Part shown: in pieces, positions 1 through 9,974 of the stretch
Position numbering within the stretch: the first letter of the stretch is position 1
Layout: each line of letters opens with the position of its first letter
Source of the DNA: Fodinibacter sp963747405
Lineage (GTDB): Bacteria > Actinomycetota > Actinomycetes > Actinomycetales > Dermatophilaceae
Assembly: GCA_963747405.1 (NCBI GenBank)
Contig: CAVVFG010000011.1
Span: forward strand, 26,156-90,155
Direction of reading: 5' to 3'
Length of the DNA: 64,000 nucleotides
Program-made: the position numbers and the translations under genes
The notes under the pieces: generated by a model
Database searches by the model: none
What the model was told of the DNA's origin: nothing
What the model saw: the letters and a program-made list of their open reading frames with translations, nothing else

Positions 1-88
1 CGGCGTCCGCGGCTTGCGCCCCACGAACGCTGGGCGCGAGAGTGGGGTTGGTCCCGACATCGCACCCCGACACGAGGAGCCCCACCGC

Positions 89-1717
<1,629 letters not shown>

Positions 1718-1724
1718 CGCTTCT

Positions 1725-1797
1725 CGACTTCGTGCGACTTGACTGCGGTTCTGGACCCCAGAGAGTCTGAGAACCGCGCCCAAGTCGCACGAAGTCG
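1725..1797. repeat. Nested perfect inverted repeat downstream of pruA
   Basis: A 17-bp arm CGACTTCGTGCGACTTG (1725-1741) is matched exactly by CAAGTCGCACGAAGTCG (1781-1797). Inside it a second 8-bp pair, GCGGTTCT (1745-1752) and AGAACCGC (1770-1777), is also exact. The structure could fold as one long hairpin with a small internal loop and sits between the convergent ends of pruA and the DUF2505 gene. It may act as a bidirectional terminator, but there is no T-tract, and the nested arms also resemble a REP/MITE-like palindromic element. Confidence 0.8.
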
Positions 1798-1807
1798 CGG
1801 CGCGCGG

Positions 1808-2302
1808 TCAGCGGGCGAGCCACTCGCGCAGTAGCCGGATCTCGATGGAGATGGCGGCGTTGATCGGCTCCGCGGCCGCCCGCTCGAGCCTGCCGCCGAT
1901 CAGTGGCACGTTCGCCTTGAGGTCGGCCGCGAACAGCCACACGGTGTCGTCACCGTGGGGCTCGAGCCGCACCGTGCCCTTGACCGTGAGCGGCGCGCCC
2001 TTGACGTGGATGTCGACCATCGACGCCCGTGAGCCGTCGGGTCCCTCGGCGCTCCAGTCGAGCACCTCGATGATGGTGAGGTGGTCGCCGACGAAGGACC
2101 GGGCCATGTCGGGCAGCCCGTCGGAGGGCAGCTGACGATCGGTGTGCACCCGGTGCCCGTCGCTGCCGCCGCCGACCTTGACGGTGTAGACGCCGTTGTT
2201 CGTGGTGGCGGCGCACTTGGCTTCCTGGAAGGCCGGGTCGATGAGCAGGGCGTGAACCTCGTCCACCGTCCCGTTGAGCTTCTCTCGCGTCGTCAGTCGC
2301 AC
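1808..2302 (-). CDS. DUF2505 domain-containing protein (SRPBCC-like fold)
   Basis: A 164-residue soluble protein matching the actinobacterial DUF2505 family, which belongs to the START/SRPBCC-like helix-grip superfamily that binds hydrophobic ligands; the function is not established. Features seen are the N-terminal strand with TTREKLNGTVDEVHALLIDP, a central DGLPDMARSFVGDHLTIIEV segment and a C-terminal amphipathic helix ending LLREWLAR. The start is GTG at 2302 with a purine-rich GAGAGGA just upstream. It is convergent with pruA across the nested inverted repeat. Nothing in the context assigns a pathway. Confidence 0.8.
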   Translation of the reverse strand: MRLTTREKLNGTVDEVHALLIDPAFQEAKCAATTNNGVYTVKVGGGSDGHRVHTDRQLPSDGLPDMARSFVGDHLTIIEVLDWSAEGPDGSRASMVDIHVKGAPLTVKGTVRLEPHGDDTVWLFAADLKANVPLIGGRLERAAAEPINAAISIEIRLLREWLAR

Positions 2303-2338
2303 CAGGCGTCCTCTCGCTCGTCGGGTCCGGGAATCCTC

Positions 2339-2860
2339 TCACCCCCCGCGCAGCCGGTGCGACAGGTCGGACAAGCCGCTGGTCGACTCGCGCAGCACCC
2401 CGAGCACCCAGTCGCGGCGGCGCACGTGCTGAGCCAGCACCAGGTCGAGCTCGGCCTGCAGCGCTCGCTGCGTCGCGGCGCGCGCCGCGTCGGCGTCGGC
2501 GTCGGCCGGGCCGGTGACTCCCCAGCCGATCTCCACCCGCCCCTCGCGCACGTCGAGCCCGGCCGCGCGGGCGCGCTCCTCGATCGCCCGCCCCCGCGCC
2601 ACGAGGTCGGCGAGGTCGGTTGCGTGGTCCTGGAGCACCCGGCCGACCCGGTCGAGCTGGCCGGAGGCGGTGTCCGTGGCCGCGGCCAGGTCGGCGGCGC
2701 GGCGCCGGGTGGCCGCTGAGGTGCGGCCTGCCCACCCCTCGCCGAGAGCCTGGGATGCCGTGCGCACGCCGGTCGCGCGGTCGGTGAGCCGCTGCGACAC
2801 CGAGCGCACGGTGCCCGCACACGCCGACAGGGATGCCGGGTCGCCCGGCACCACGCTCAC
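2339..2860 (-). CDS. WXG100-like helical protein (hypothetical)
   Basis: A 173-residue, Ala/Arg-rich, predicted all-helical protein. A W-A-G motif (EGWAGRTSAA, about residues 42-51) lies between two long helices, the arrangement of WXG100-superfamily proteins handled by ESX/type VII secretion. The second half (about 110-173) is a further helical region ending LSHRLRGG. The GTG start at 2860 overlaps the TGA of the upstream 102-residue gene (GTGA), so the two are translationally coupled. Identification rests on motif and helix pattern only. An FtsK/EccC-like ATPase sits at 17.3-21.6 kb, which may or may not be functionally linked. Confidence 0.55.
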   Translation of the reverse strand: MSVVPGDPASLSACAGTVRSVSQRLTDRATGVRTASQALGEGWAGRTSAATRRRAADLAAATDTASGQLDRVGRVLQDHATDLADLVARGRAIEERARAAGLDVREGRVEIGWGVTGPADADADAARAATQRALQAELDLVLAQHVRRRDWVLGVLRESTSGLSDLSHRLRGG

Positions 2861-3165
2861 GCCGGGTCCTCGACGTCCACCGGCGCGGCCGTGGAGGCAC
2901 CGGCATCCGCCGGCCCGCCGGCACCGACCGGCCCCTCGGCGTGCCGGGCGAGCGCGGGGGAGAGGTCGGCGGCCTGCTCGCCGAGCGCACGCAGCGTGTC
3001 GGCGACCTGGTCGAGCCAGTCGTCGAGCACGCGCTGCGGCCGGGGCTCGCCGGTCACCACGAGGCACGCCAGCACGTCGTCCTCGGCCTCGTTGACGGTG
3101 GCGCGAAGCCCGTCGAGCTGCTCGAGGGCCGCGCGAGCGCGCTGCGGGTCGGGTCGCAGGGGCAC
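2857..3165 (-). CDS. Small acidic helical protein, partner of the WXG-like gene (unknown)
   Basis: I do not recognise this 102-residue protein. It is predicted helical (ARAALEQLDGLRATVNEAED followed by VLDDWLDQVADTLRALGEQAADLSPALARHAEG) with an Ala/Gly/Pro-rich acidic tail, and has no signal peptide or membrane span. It starts at a GTG (3165) and its stop overlaps the GTG start of the following WXG-like gene by four bases. The paired layout resembles small helical ESX-type pairs, but there is no diagnostic motif. The intergenic region upstream carries the 42-bp tandem repeat. Confidence 0.55.
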   Translation of the reverse strand: MPLRPDPQRARAALEQLDGLRATVNEAEDDVLACLVVTGEPRPQRVLDDWLDQVADTLRALGEQAADLSPALARHAEGPVGAGGPADAGASTAAPVDVEDPA

Positions 3166-3242
3166 CTGCCCACTCTAGGGATGTCCGGCGCCGGCGCCGC
3201 CGGGTTACCCACAGGCCGGGCGTCGTGCCCACCGTGTCCCGA

Positions 3243-3395
3243 GATCGACCAATAGGTCGCGTCAGGGATGTCGGCTCGTCCTGGGATCGACCAATAGGTC
3301 GCGTCAGGGATGCCGGCTCGTCCTGGGATCGACCAATAGGTCGCGTCAGGGACGTCGGCTCGTCCTGGGATCGACCAATAGGTCGCGTCAGGGAC
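3243..3395. repeat. 42-bp tandem repeat, four copies (GATCGACCAATAGGTC family)
   Basis: Four units begin at 3243, 3285, 3327 and 3369 with an exact 42-bp period; the fourth is truncated after about 27 bp. Each starts GATCGACCAATAGGTCGCGT and continues CAGGGAYGYCGGCTCGTCCT. The core CGACC-AATA-GGTCG is a short hairpin (5-bp stem, 4-nt loop). Differences between units are a few transitions. A length of 42 (3x14) keeps all frames open, giving spurious reading frames on both strands. The same CGACCAATAGGTC core recurs at 14.9 kb. Confidence 0.95.
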
Positions 3396-3444
3396 GCAAG
3401 ATCCTTCGCTGCGGCTGGCCGAGGTGTCGGCGTAGGGTCGCCGG

Positions 3445-3867
3445 ATGGCTCCCGACGACCGCGCCGACATCCTGCCCGGCGGCCCTCTCGACGCCCTCGC
3501 CGAGGTCCAGCAGCTGCTCGACGACCTTCGTGGCGCCGACCCGCAGGTCGACGCCACGGCCCGGCTGCTCTTCGCGCGCGAGGCGTGGCGCCTCGACGAC
3601 GACGGCCCGGCCGCGTCGCTCTCGGCCACCCTCGAGTCCGCCCTCACCAAGGCTTCTCCAAACAGCGCTGTGCAGCAACGGTTCTCGGCTCCTGACTGGG
3701 TGGAGGCGCCACTGTGGCAGGCGGACGGCATCCCGGCCCTCGTCTGTGGTCCCGACGGTGGCGGCATGCACGCCGCCGACGAGTGGGTCGACCTCGACCA
3801 GGTGCGCCGGTATGCCGTTGCCCTCACCGGCGCCGTCGCGTACTGGGCGGCCGAGCATGCCCACTGA
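3445..3867 (+). pseudogene. C-terminal fragment of an M20-family (ArgE/DapE-type) metallopeptidase
   Basis: The 140 residues align with the C-terminal part of M20 deacylases. They begin in the dimerisation domain (ALAEVQQLLDDLRGADPQVDATARLLFAREAW) and end in the catalytic-domain C-terminus, with the GPDGGGMHAADEWVDL metal-site segment typical of the family. The N-terminal catalytic half with the first metal ligands is absent. The homology begins about 50 bp after the 42-bp repeat array, suggesting truncation there. The reading frame is still open, so a small protein could be made, but it could not be an active peptidase. It overlaps the next gene by 11 bases. Confidence 0.6.
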
Positions 3868-5278
3868 CCCACGCCGGCTGCGTGGCGACGCCCCGCTGCT
3901 CGACGCCTGGCTGCGCTTCCACGAGGAGGCGCCGACGCCCTTCACCATCCCCGGCCACAAGCAGCGGCGCGACCTGGTCGGCGATGTCGTCGCCGGCGAC
4001 GTCCCCCTGTACGCCGGCCTCGACACGATGAAGCTGGCCCGCGGCGTCGTGGCCGAGGCCGAGGCGCGTGCCGCCCGGCTGTGGGGAGCCGACCTGTGCC
4101 GCTTCTCGGTCGGTGGGTCGACGCACGGCAACCAGGCGCTGGCGCTGGCGGTGGCGCAGCCGGGCGACCGCGTGGTGGTGGCGCGCACGCTGCACCGCTC
4201 GATGCTGCTCGGCCTGGTGCTCGCCGGCCTGGCACCGGTATGGCTGCGCCCGGAGGTCGACCCCACCCACGGGCTCCCCACCGGTGTGACGGCCTCGGCC
4301 CTCGACGCCGCGCTCGCCGCGGCGCCCGACGCCAAGGCCGTCTTCGTCGGCGACCCGTCCTACGTCGGCACCGTCGGCGACGTGGGCAGCCTGGCCACCG
4401 TGGCGCACCGGCACGGCATCCCGCTCGTGGTGGATGCCGCGTGGGGCGCGCACCTCGGCTTCCACCCCGCCCTGCCGCCGCACGCGCTCGCCGCCGGCGC
4501 CGACGCCCTCGTCACGAGCGCTCACAAGGCCCTACCGGCCTGGTCGCAGGGTGCCCTGGTACTGGCGCGCAGCCGACGCATCGGCCGGGCCCGGTTCGAC
4601 GCGGCCGTGGTGGCGACCGCCACGACCAGCCCCTCGGGCGCCATCCTCGCCAGCATCGATGCCGCCCGCGCCCTCCTCGCGCGCGACGGCGAGTCCCTGC
4701 TCGGCCCGGTCATCGAGGCGGTGGCCGCGGTGCGCGAGCGGCTCGCGCGGGTGCCCGGCCTGGTCGTGCTCGACGGTCCAGGGGTCGACCCCACCCGGCT
4801 TACCCTGGTGCTTCCCGGCACCGGTGCCGACGGCAACGACGTGGAGGCCGACCTGCTGGCCCGCGGCATGCCCGTCGAGATGGCCGACCGTGACACGCTC
4901 GTCGCGATGGTCACCATGGCCGACACCGGTGAGGGCCTGGTCGACCTCGCCGTGGCGCTGGTGGAGTCGGTCGAGCGGCACCGCGCCGGTCCCCGGCCGG
5001 TGGTCGCCTCGGGAGTCTGGGCGGTCGACCCGGTTCCCGTCGTCACCCCGCGCGAGGCGTTCTTCGCGCCGCGCGAGAGCGTCGAGGTCGAGCGGGCGGT
5101 GGGCCGGGTCAGCGCCGAGCTGGTCGCGCCGTACCCACCCGGCATCCCGGTGCTGGCACCCGGCGAGGAGGTCACCCTCGACGCCGTCGACGCCCTGCGG
5201 GCGGCCCGGGCGGCCGGCAGCCGGATCGCCTACGCCGCCGACCCCACCGTGCACACGCTCGACGTGATCGCCGAGTAG
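3857..5278 (+). CDS. Orn/Lys/Arg decarboxylase-family PLP enzyme
   Basis: A 473-residue fold-type I PLP enzyme of the Orn/Lys/Arg decarboxylase major-domain family, short form without the N-terminal receiver-like wing (as in Bacillus SpeA/YaaO-type). The PLP lysine is at about residue 224 (TSAHKALPAWSQGA), preceded by the cofactor-binding DAAWGAHLGFH segment. TIPGHKQRRD near the N-terminus and GSTHGNQAL are also family hallmarks. The C-terminal domain (about 360-473) ends AADPTVHTLDVIAE. The ATG at 3857 is used because it opens the conserved MPTDPRRLRGDAPLLDAWL segment. The substrate (Arg, Lys or Orn) cannot be read from sequence. It overlaps the M20 remnant and is convergent with pepA. Confidence 0.85.
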   Translation: MPTDPRRLRGDAPLLDAWLRFHEEAPTPFTIPGHKQRRDLVGDVVAGDVPLYAGLDTMKLARGVVAEAEARAARLWGADLCRFSVGGSTHGNQALALAVAQPGDRVVVARTLHRSMLLGLVLAGLAPVWLRPEVDPTHGLPTGVTASALDAALAAAPDAKAVFVGDPSYVGTVGDVGSLATVAHRHGIPLVVDAAWGAHLGFHPALPPHALAAGADALVTSAHKALPAWSQGALVLARSRRIGRARFDAAVVATATTSPSGAILASIDAARALLARDGESLLGPVIEAVAAVRERLARVPGLVVLDGPGVDPTRLTLVLPGTGADGNDVEADLLARGMPVEMADRDTLVAMVTMADTGEGLVDLAVALVESVERHRAGPRPVVASGVWAVDPVPVVTPREAFFAPRESVEVERAVGRVSAELVAPYPPGIPVLAPGEEVTLDAVDALRAARAAGSRIAYAADPTVHTLDVIAE

Positions 5279-5286
5279 CCGGGCCG

Positions 5287-6810
5287 TCAGCCGCCGGCGC
5301 GGAACCCCCGAGCCACCTCAGCGAGCAACCGCGCCCCGAACCCCGTCGCGCCCTTGCTCCGCCACGCCTCGTCCGCGTCGACCTGCATGGTGCCGGCGAT
5401 GTCGACGTGCGCCCAAGGGGTCTCGCCCACGAACTCCTGCAGGAACAGCGCGGCGGTCGTCGACCCGGCGAACGGCCCGCCCAGGTTGGAGATGTCGGCG
5501 ATCTCCGAGTCGAGCTGCTTGCGGTACTTCTTCTCCAGCGGCAGCTGCCACACCGGCTCGTCGGTGGCCAGCGCGGCCTCCTTGAGCAGCTCGACCAGCT
5601 CGCGGTCGTTGCCGAACAGCCCGGCCGTCGACTGCCCCAGCGCCACCAGCACGGCCCCGGTCAGCGTGGCGATGTCGATGATCGCGTCGACGCCCTCCTC
5701 GACGGCCAGCACCAGCGCGTCCATCATCGCCAGGCGGCCCTCGGCATCGGTGTTCTTGATCTCGACGGTGGTCCCCCCACGTGCGGTCAGCACGTCGCCG
5801 AGCTTGTAGGCGGAGCCCGAGGGCATGTTGTCGGTGCACATCAGCCAGCCGGTGACCGCGCTCGTCGTGCCCAGGTCGCGCAGCGCCACGAACGCGCCGA
5901 GCACCGCCGCCGCGCCGCCCATGTCCATCTTCATCAGCAGGTGCATCGGGTCGGACGGCTTGATGCTGATGCCCCCGGAGTCGTACATGATCCCCTTGCC
6001 GACCAGCCCCAGGTGACCCGTCGGCTCGCCCGGCGGCAGGTAGCGCAGCTTGACCATGCGGGGTTCCTCGGTACTGCCGGCGTTGACGCCGAGGATGCCG
6101 CCGCAGCCCAGCTCGATGAGCTGCGCCTTGTCGAACGACTCGACCTCGAAGCCGTAGCGCGTCCCCAGCTCGGCGGCGATGTCGGCCATGGCGGATGCCG
6201 TGAGGTGGGCGGGTGGGCCGTTCGCCAGGTCGCGCGCCACGGCGGCCGCGCGGCTGCTGACGACACCGGTCGCCACCCCGGCGGCGACCTCGTCGGGGTC
6301 GGCCCCGTCGACCGCGAGCGCGAGGTGGGTCAGCGGCTGCTCGCGGTGCTTCGAGCGCAGCGCGGTGAACCGGTAGCGAGCCAGGAGCGCGCCCTCGGTG
6401 GCGGCCCGGCCGGCATCCACCGCTCCGACGGCGGTCGACGGCATCCGCACGCCGAGCCGGCCACCCGTGCGGGCAGTGGCGCGGGCGGCGGCGGCCACGG
6501 CGTCGCGCAGCGCCACCTCGTCGAGGCTGCCGGGGGCACCGGCACCGACGAGCACCAGCACCGGCCCGTCGGCACGGGGGACCACGAGGCTGGAACCGGC
6601 CGACCCGTCGAAACCGGCTGCCCGCAGGGCAGATCGGTCGAGGCCGGTGCCGAGGTCGGCCGGTAGGTCGCCCTCGGCGGGCACGAGCACGGCCACCGCG
6701 TCGAGCGCCGACGGGTCGAGGGTGGCGACCGCCGAGACGGCGACGCTCGTGCGCTCCGACGGCACGGGGCTGTAGTCGGCGGGGATGAGCAGGCTGGGAT
6801 TGCGGGACAT
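5287..6810 (-). CDS. pepA: Leucyl aminopeptidase (M17 family)
   Basis: A cytosolic di-metal aminopeptidase removing N-terminal residues from peptides. At 507 residues it has the usual family length. The N-terminal macro-like domain (about 1-175) is followed by the M17 catalytic domain with GKGIMYDSGG, the metal-site KMDMGGAAA and the signature NTDAEGRL, so all metal-binding and catalytic residues appear present. The ATG at 6810 is preferred over an in-frame TTG at 6822 because GGAG sits about 7 bases upstream. The gene ends 8 bp from the convergent decarboxylase gene, and is divergent from the SLC13 transporter. Confidence 0.95.
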   Translation of the reverse strand: MSRNPSLLIPADYSPVPSERTSVAVSAVATLDPSALDAVAVLVPAEGDLPADLGTGLDRSALRAAGFDGSAGSSLVVPRADGPVLVLVGAGAPGSLDEVALRDAVAAAARATARTGGRLGVRMPSTAVGAVDAGRAATEGALLARYRFTALRSKHREQPLTHLALAVDGADPDEVAAGVATGVVSSRAAAVARDLANGPPAHLTASAMADIAAELGTRYGFEVESFDKAQLIELGCGGILGVNAGSTEEPRMVKLRYLPPGEPTGHLGLVGKGIMYDSGGISIKPSDPMHLLMKMDMGGAAAVLGAFVALRDLGTTSAVTGWLMCTDNMPSGSAYKLGDVLTARGGTTVEIKNTDAEGRLAMMDALVLAVEEGVDAIIDIATLTGAVLVALGQSTAGLFGNDRELVELLKEAALATDEPVWQLPLEKKYRKQLDSEIADISNLGGPFAGSTTAALFLQEFVGETPWAHVDIAGTMQVDADEAWRSKGATGFGARLLAEVARGFRAGG

Positions 6811-6911
6811 CGTCAGCTCCAAGTGTCGGCTGCTCAGACCCTAGTGCCGAGCGGCCCGAGCGGCACAGGTATGTCGAACGCCCTGTGCGGCACGGGGCTA
6901 GAGTCGCGCGC

Positions 6912-8471
6912 ATGAGCCCGGTGGCGACGACCTTGGTCATCCTCGCCCTTGCCGTCGTCGCCTTCATGTCCAACCGGATCCCGTTGGGGATCGTCGCCAT
7001 CGGTGTGTCGGTCTCGCTGTGGCTCACCGGCATCCTCGACCTGAACCAGGCGCTCGCCGGCTTCGGCGACCCGACCGTCATCTTCATCGCGACGCTGTTC
7101 GTCGTCGGCGAGGCCCTGGACTCCACCGGCGTCACCGCGTGGGCCGGCCAGCAGCTGATCGCCCGCGGTGGCACCGACCGCGGCCGGCTGCTCACCGTCG
7201 TCTGCCTGCTGGTAGCGGGGCTCACCGCGCTGATCAGCGTCAACGGGGCGGTCGCCGCGCTCGTCCCGGTCGTCGTGGTGGTCGCCACCCGGGCGGCGCT
7301 GTCGCCCTCGCAGATGCTGATGCCGCTCGCGTTCTCCGCACACGCGGGGTCGATGCTCGCCCTGACCGGCACGCCCGTGAACATCATCGTCAGCGAGGCG
7401 GCTGCGGATGCCGGGGGTCGCCACTTCGGCTACTTCGAGTTCGCGCTGGCCGGCGTGCCGCTGCTGGTCGGAACGGTGCTGGTGGTCGTGCTCCTCGGCC
7501 GCCGGCTGTTGCCCGAGCGCACCGCGGCGACGCTGCCGCAGGACCTCGGCGACCTCACCGACGCGCTGCGCGCGCAGTACGCCCTGCCCGACGGCGACCT
7601 CGTCGGCACCGAGCGCGGGGTGACCGAGGTCGTGGTGGCGCCCCGGTCGCCGTTGATCGGGCAGCACCTCTTCCCGGGCATGGCCACTGCGAGCGGCGAC
7701 CTCGTGGTGCTGGCGCTGCAGCGTTCCGGCGACCCCATCGAGGGGCCGGAGGAGACGCTGCGGGCCGGCGACACCCTGCTGCTGAGCGGCTCATGGGAGA
7801 AGCTGCAGCAGCACACCACCGGCGGCTCCGAGGTGCTCGTGGTGCACGAGCCCGCGCAGCTGCGGCGCGGCGTGCCGCTCGGCCGCGGCGCCAGGCGGGC
7901 GATCGGCATCCTCGCCGCCATGGTGCTGCTCCTCGCGACCGGCATCGTGCCCGCGGCGATCGCCGGCCTGTTCGCCGCGGCCGCCATCGTGCTCAGCGGG
8001 GTGCTCACCTCGACGCAGGCCTACCGGGCGGTCTCGTGGACCACGGTGGTGCTCGTGGGCGGGATGATCCCGCTCTCGACGGCGTTCGTCACCACCGGCA
8101 CCGCCGACGCGATCGCCGCCCGCCTGCTCGACCTGGTCGGCTCGGCCTCGCCGCACGTGGCGCTGCTCGCCGTGTGCGTGCTGACGATGCTGCTCGGCCA
8201 GCTGATCAGCAACACGGCGACCGTGCTGATCATGGTGCCGATCGCCGCGGTCGTGGCCGCCGACCTCGGCTCGTCGCCGCTGCCCTTCATGATGGCACTG
8301 GGCATCTCCGGCGCGGCGTCGTTCCTCACGCCCGTCGCCACCCCGGCCAACACGATGGTGCTCGAGCCCGGCGGTTACCGCTTCGACGACTACTGGAAGC
8401 TGGGCCTGCCCCTCATGTTCCTGTTCCTCGCGGTCGCCGTGGTGTGGGTGCCGCTCGTGTGGCGGTTCTAG
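6912..8471 (+). CDS. SLC13/DASS-family permease with internal TrkA-C-like domain
   Basis: A polytopic inner-membrane transporter of the divalent anion:Na+ symporter (SLC13/CitT) superfamily; substrates in the family are dicarboxylates, citrate or sulfate. The first half (about 1-200) and second half (about 325-519) each contain membrane segments with the repeat signatures SVNGAVAALVPV...LTGTPVN and LISNTATVLIMVPIA...ATPANTMV. A soluble TrkA-C-type domain (about 230-315, RSPLIGQHLFPGMATASGDLVVLAL) lies in the central loop. The ATG at 6912 starts the first hydrophobic segment, and an in-frame upstream start at 6885 is less likely. The specific substrate is not determinable. Confidence 0.9.
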   Translation: MSPVATTLVILALAVVAFMSNRIPLGIVAIGVSVSLWLTGILDLNQALAGFGDPTVIFIATLFVVGEALDSTGVTAWAGQQLIARGGTDRGRLLTVVCLLVAGLTALISVNGAVAALVPVVVVVATRAALSPSQMLMPLAFSAHAGSMLALTGTPVNIIVSEAAADAGGRHFGYFEFALAGVPLLVGTVLVVVLLGRRLLPERTAATLPQDLGDLTDALRAQYALPDGDLVGTERGVTEVVVAPRSPLIGQHLFPGMATASGDLVVLALQRSGDPIEGPEETLRAGDTLLLSGSWEKLQQHTTGGSEVLVVHEPAQLRRGVPLGRGARRAIGILAAMVLLLATGIVPAAIAGLFAAAAIVLSGVLTSTQAYRAVSWTTVVLVGGMIPLSTAFVTTGTADAIAARLLDLVGSASPHVALLAVCVLTMLLGQLISNTATVLIMVPIAAVVAADLGSSPLPFMMALGISGAASFLTPVATPANTMVLEPGGYRFDDYWKLGLPLMFLFLAVAVVWVPLVWRF

Positions 8472-8552
8472 CCGTCTAACCCGCGACGGAGCCGCCGACG
8501 TGCGTCGGGGGCCGCGTGGTTGGATCATCGCAACTAGCCCGTGGAGGATGCC

Positions 8553-9761
8553 GTGAACCCCGTACTCGCCTTCGTCGTCGTGATGGCAGTCTGGACGGTC
8601 AGCGAGTTCGTGGCGAAGAAGACGAAGTCGCTGCTGTCCTCGCTGTTCGTCGCCTCGCTGATCTTCCTGGCCGGCTTCCTGAGCGGCATCTTCCCCGACG
8701 ACCTCCTGGCGAGCTCGTCGCTGCTGGCCCTGGCCGGGGTCGTCGTCGGCTTCATCATCGTGCACCTGGGCACCATGATCAGCCTCGACGACTTCAAGAA
8801 GCAGTGGCGCACCTTCCTCATCGGCGCGTCGACGGTGGTGGGCATCGGGGTGGCGCTGTGGCTGGCCAGCCTGCTCTTCGGCGCCCGGATCAGTGGCAGT
8901 GCCGCCGACGGCTACGCGCAGGCGCTCGACTTCGTCGCGGCCGGCACCGGGGCCCTCTCGGGCGGGACGATCTCGGTCATCATCGTGCAGGAGGCGGCGC
9001 TCGGCGTCGGCCTCACCGCCATCGCCGTGTTCCCGGTGCTGATCGCCGCGCTGCAGGGGCTGGTCGGCTTCCCCCTCACCTCGATCATCCTGCGCCGTGA
9101 GGCGGCCCGGCTCAAGGGCGAGTACCGGGCCGGCAACCTCGCGCCCGCCGAAGTGCCCGAGGCGGGTGCGGCCGAGAAGTCGATGCTTCCGGCGGCCTTG
9201 CGCAACACCCCCGGAACCCTGTTCGTCGTCGGGGTCGTCGTGCTGGTGTCGCTCGGCATCAACAACCTCACCGACGGCATCCTCAACACCTTCGTCGTGG
9301 CGCTGGTATTCGGCATCCTGCTGCGCACCTTCGGGGTCTTCAAGCCCTCGGTGCTGGCCGGCATCGACTCCTTCGGCCTGATGATGCTGGCCATCATGAT
9401 CCTGGTCTTCGGGCCGCTGGCCACCGTGCAGGTCGCGGACGTCAAGGCCCTGGCGTTCCCCCTGGTGGTCGTCTTCGTCTTCGGCGTGCTCGGCATCGCC
9501 GGCTTCTCGGCCCTGGTCGGCAGGCTGCTCGGCTACAGCATCCCGATGTCGGTGGCCATCGGGCTCACCTCGCTCTACGGCTTCCCCGGCACGATGATCC
9601 TGTCGCAGGAGGCGGCCAAGGGGGCCGGCGAGAACCCCGAGGAGGTCGCCGCCATCGAGCACGAGATCCTGCCCAAGATGATCGTCGCCGGCTTCTCCAC
9701 GGTCACCATCACCTCGGTCATCGTCACCAGCATCATCGCCGGGCGGATCGGCGCGGGCTAG
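8553..9761 (+). CDS. Multi-pass membrane protein, putative secondary transporter of unknown family
   Basis: A 402-residue protein with about ten to eleven hydrophobic segments arranged in two similar halves, as in secondary transporters. The first half contains GTGALSGGTISVIIVQEAALGVGLTAIAVFP (given here as spanning roughly residues 130-160), and the second the conserved-looking GLTSLYGFPGTMILSQEAA (about 335-355). It is reminiscent of GltS-like glutamate symporters but I cannot assign it firmly. GTG at 8553 is chosen because GGAGG (8543-8547) precedes it by five bases; an in-frame GTG at 8541 lies before that site. It follows the SLC13 gene by 81 bp on the same strand. Confidence 0.7.
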   Translation: MNPVLAFVVVMAVWTVSEFVAKKTKSLLSSLFVASLIFLAGFLSGIFPDDLLASSSLLALAGVVVGFIIVHLGTMISLDDFKKQWRTFLIGASTVVGIGVALWLASLLFGARISGSAADGYAQALDFVAAGTGALSGGTISVIIVQEAALGVGLTAIAVFPVLIAALQGLVGFPLTSIILRREAARLKGEYRAGNLAPAEVPEAGAAEKSMLPAALRNTPGTLFVVGVVVLVSLGINNLTDGILNTFVVALVFGILLRTFGVFKPSVLAGIDSFGLMMLAIMILVFGPLATVQVADVKALAFPLVVVFVFGVLGIAGFSALVGRLLGYSIPMSVAIGLTSLYGFPGTMILSQEAAKGAGENPEEVAAIEHEILPKMIVAGFSTVTITSVIVTSIIAGRIGAG

Positions 9762-9805
9762 CGCCTGGCGCCCGGGCGGGGTGTGCGGGCGCCGCGCAGG
9801 ACGCG

Positions 9806-9830
9806 GGCACCGGCATCCGGATGCCGTGCC
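9806..9830. terminator. Palindromic hairpin between the membrane-protein gene and gdh
   Basis: GGCAC-CGGCATCC pairs with GGATGCC-GTGCC through a 12-bp stem with one bulged C; the centre GGCATCCGGATGCC is a perfect 14-bp palindrome. It lies 45 bp after the stop at 9761 and well upstream of gdh. There is no T-tract, so it may be a non-canonical terminator or a protein-binding palindrome. The rest of 9762-9974 shows only the gdh ribosome-binding site (GAAGGAG at 9956-9962). Confidence 0.45.
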
Positions 9831-9974
9831 GCACCGGGCGCTGTCCCGTGGGCGAGACAGGCGGCCGCGGAGGCCGGGCCGGAGCGAGGCCCGGAAGTGG
9901 ATAGGCTCGGTCGCGGACACGAGGGCGTGTCCCGCCGTCTCCGGTGAGTAGCGACGAAGGAGTGCCACCGCACC

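Noticed and set aside
3243..3395. CRISPR array
   Set aside because: Units are contiguous with no unique spacers; simple tandem repeat.
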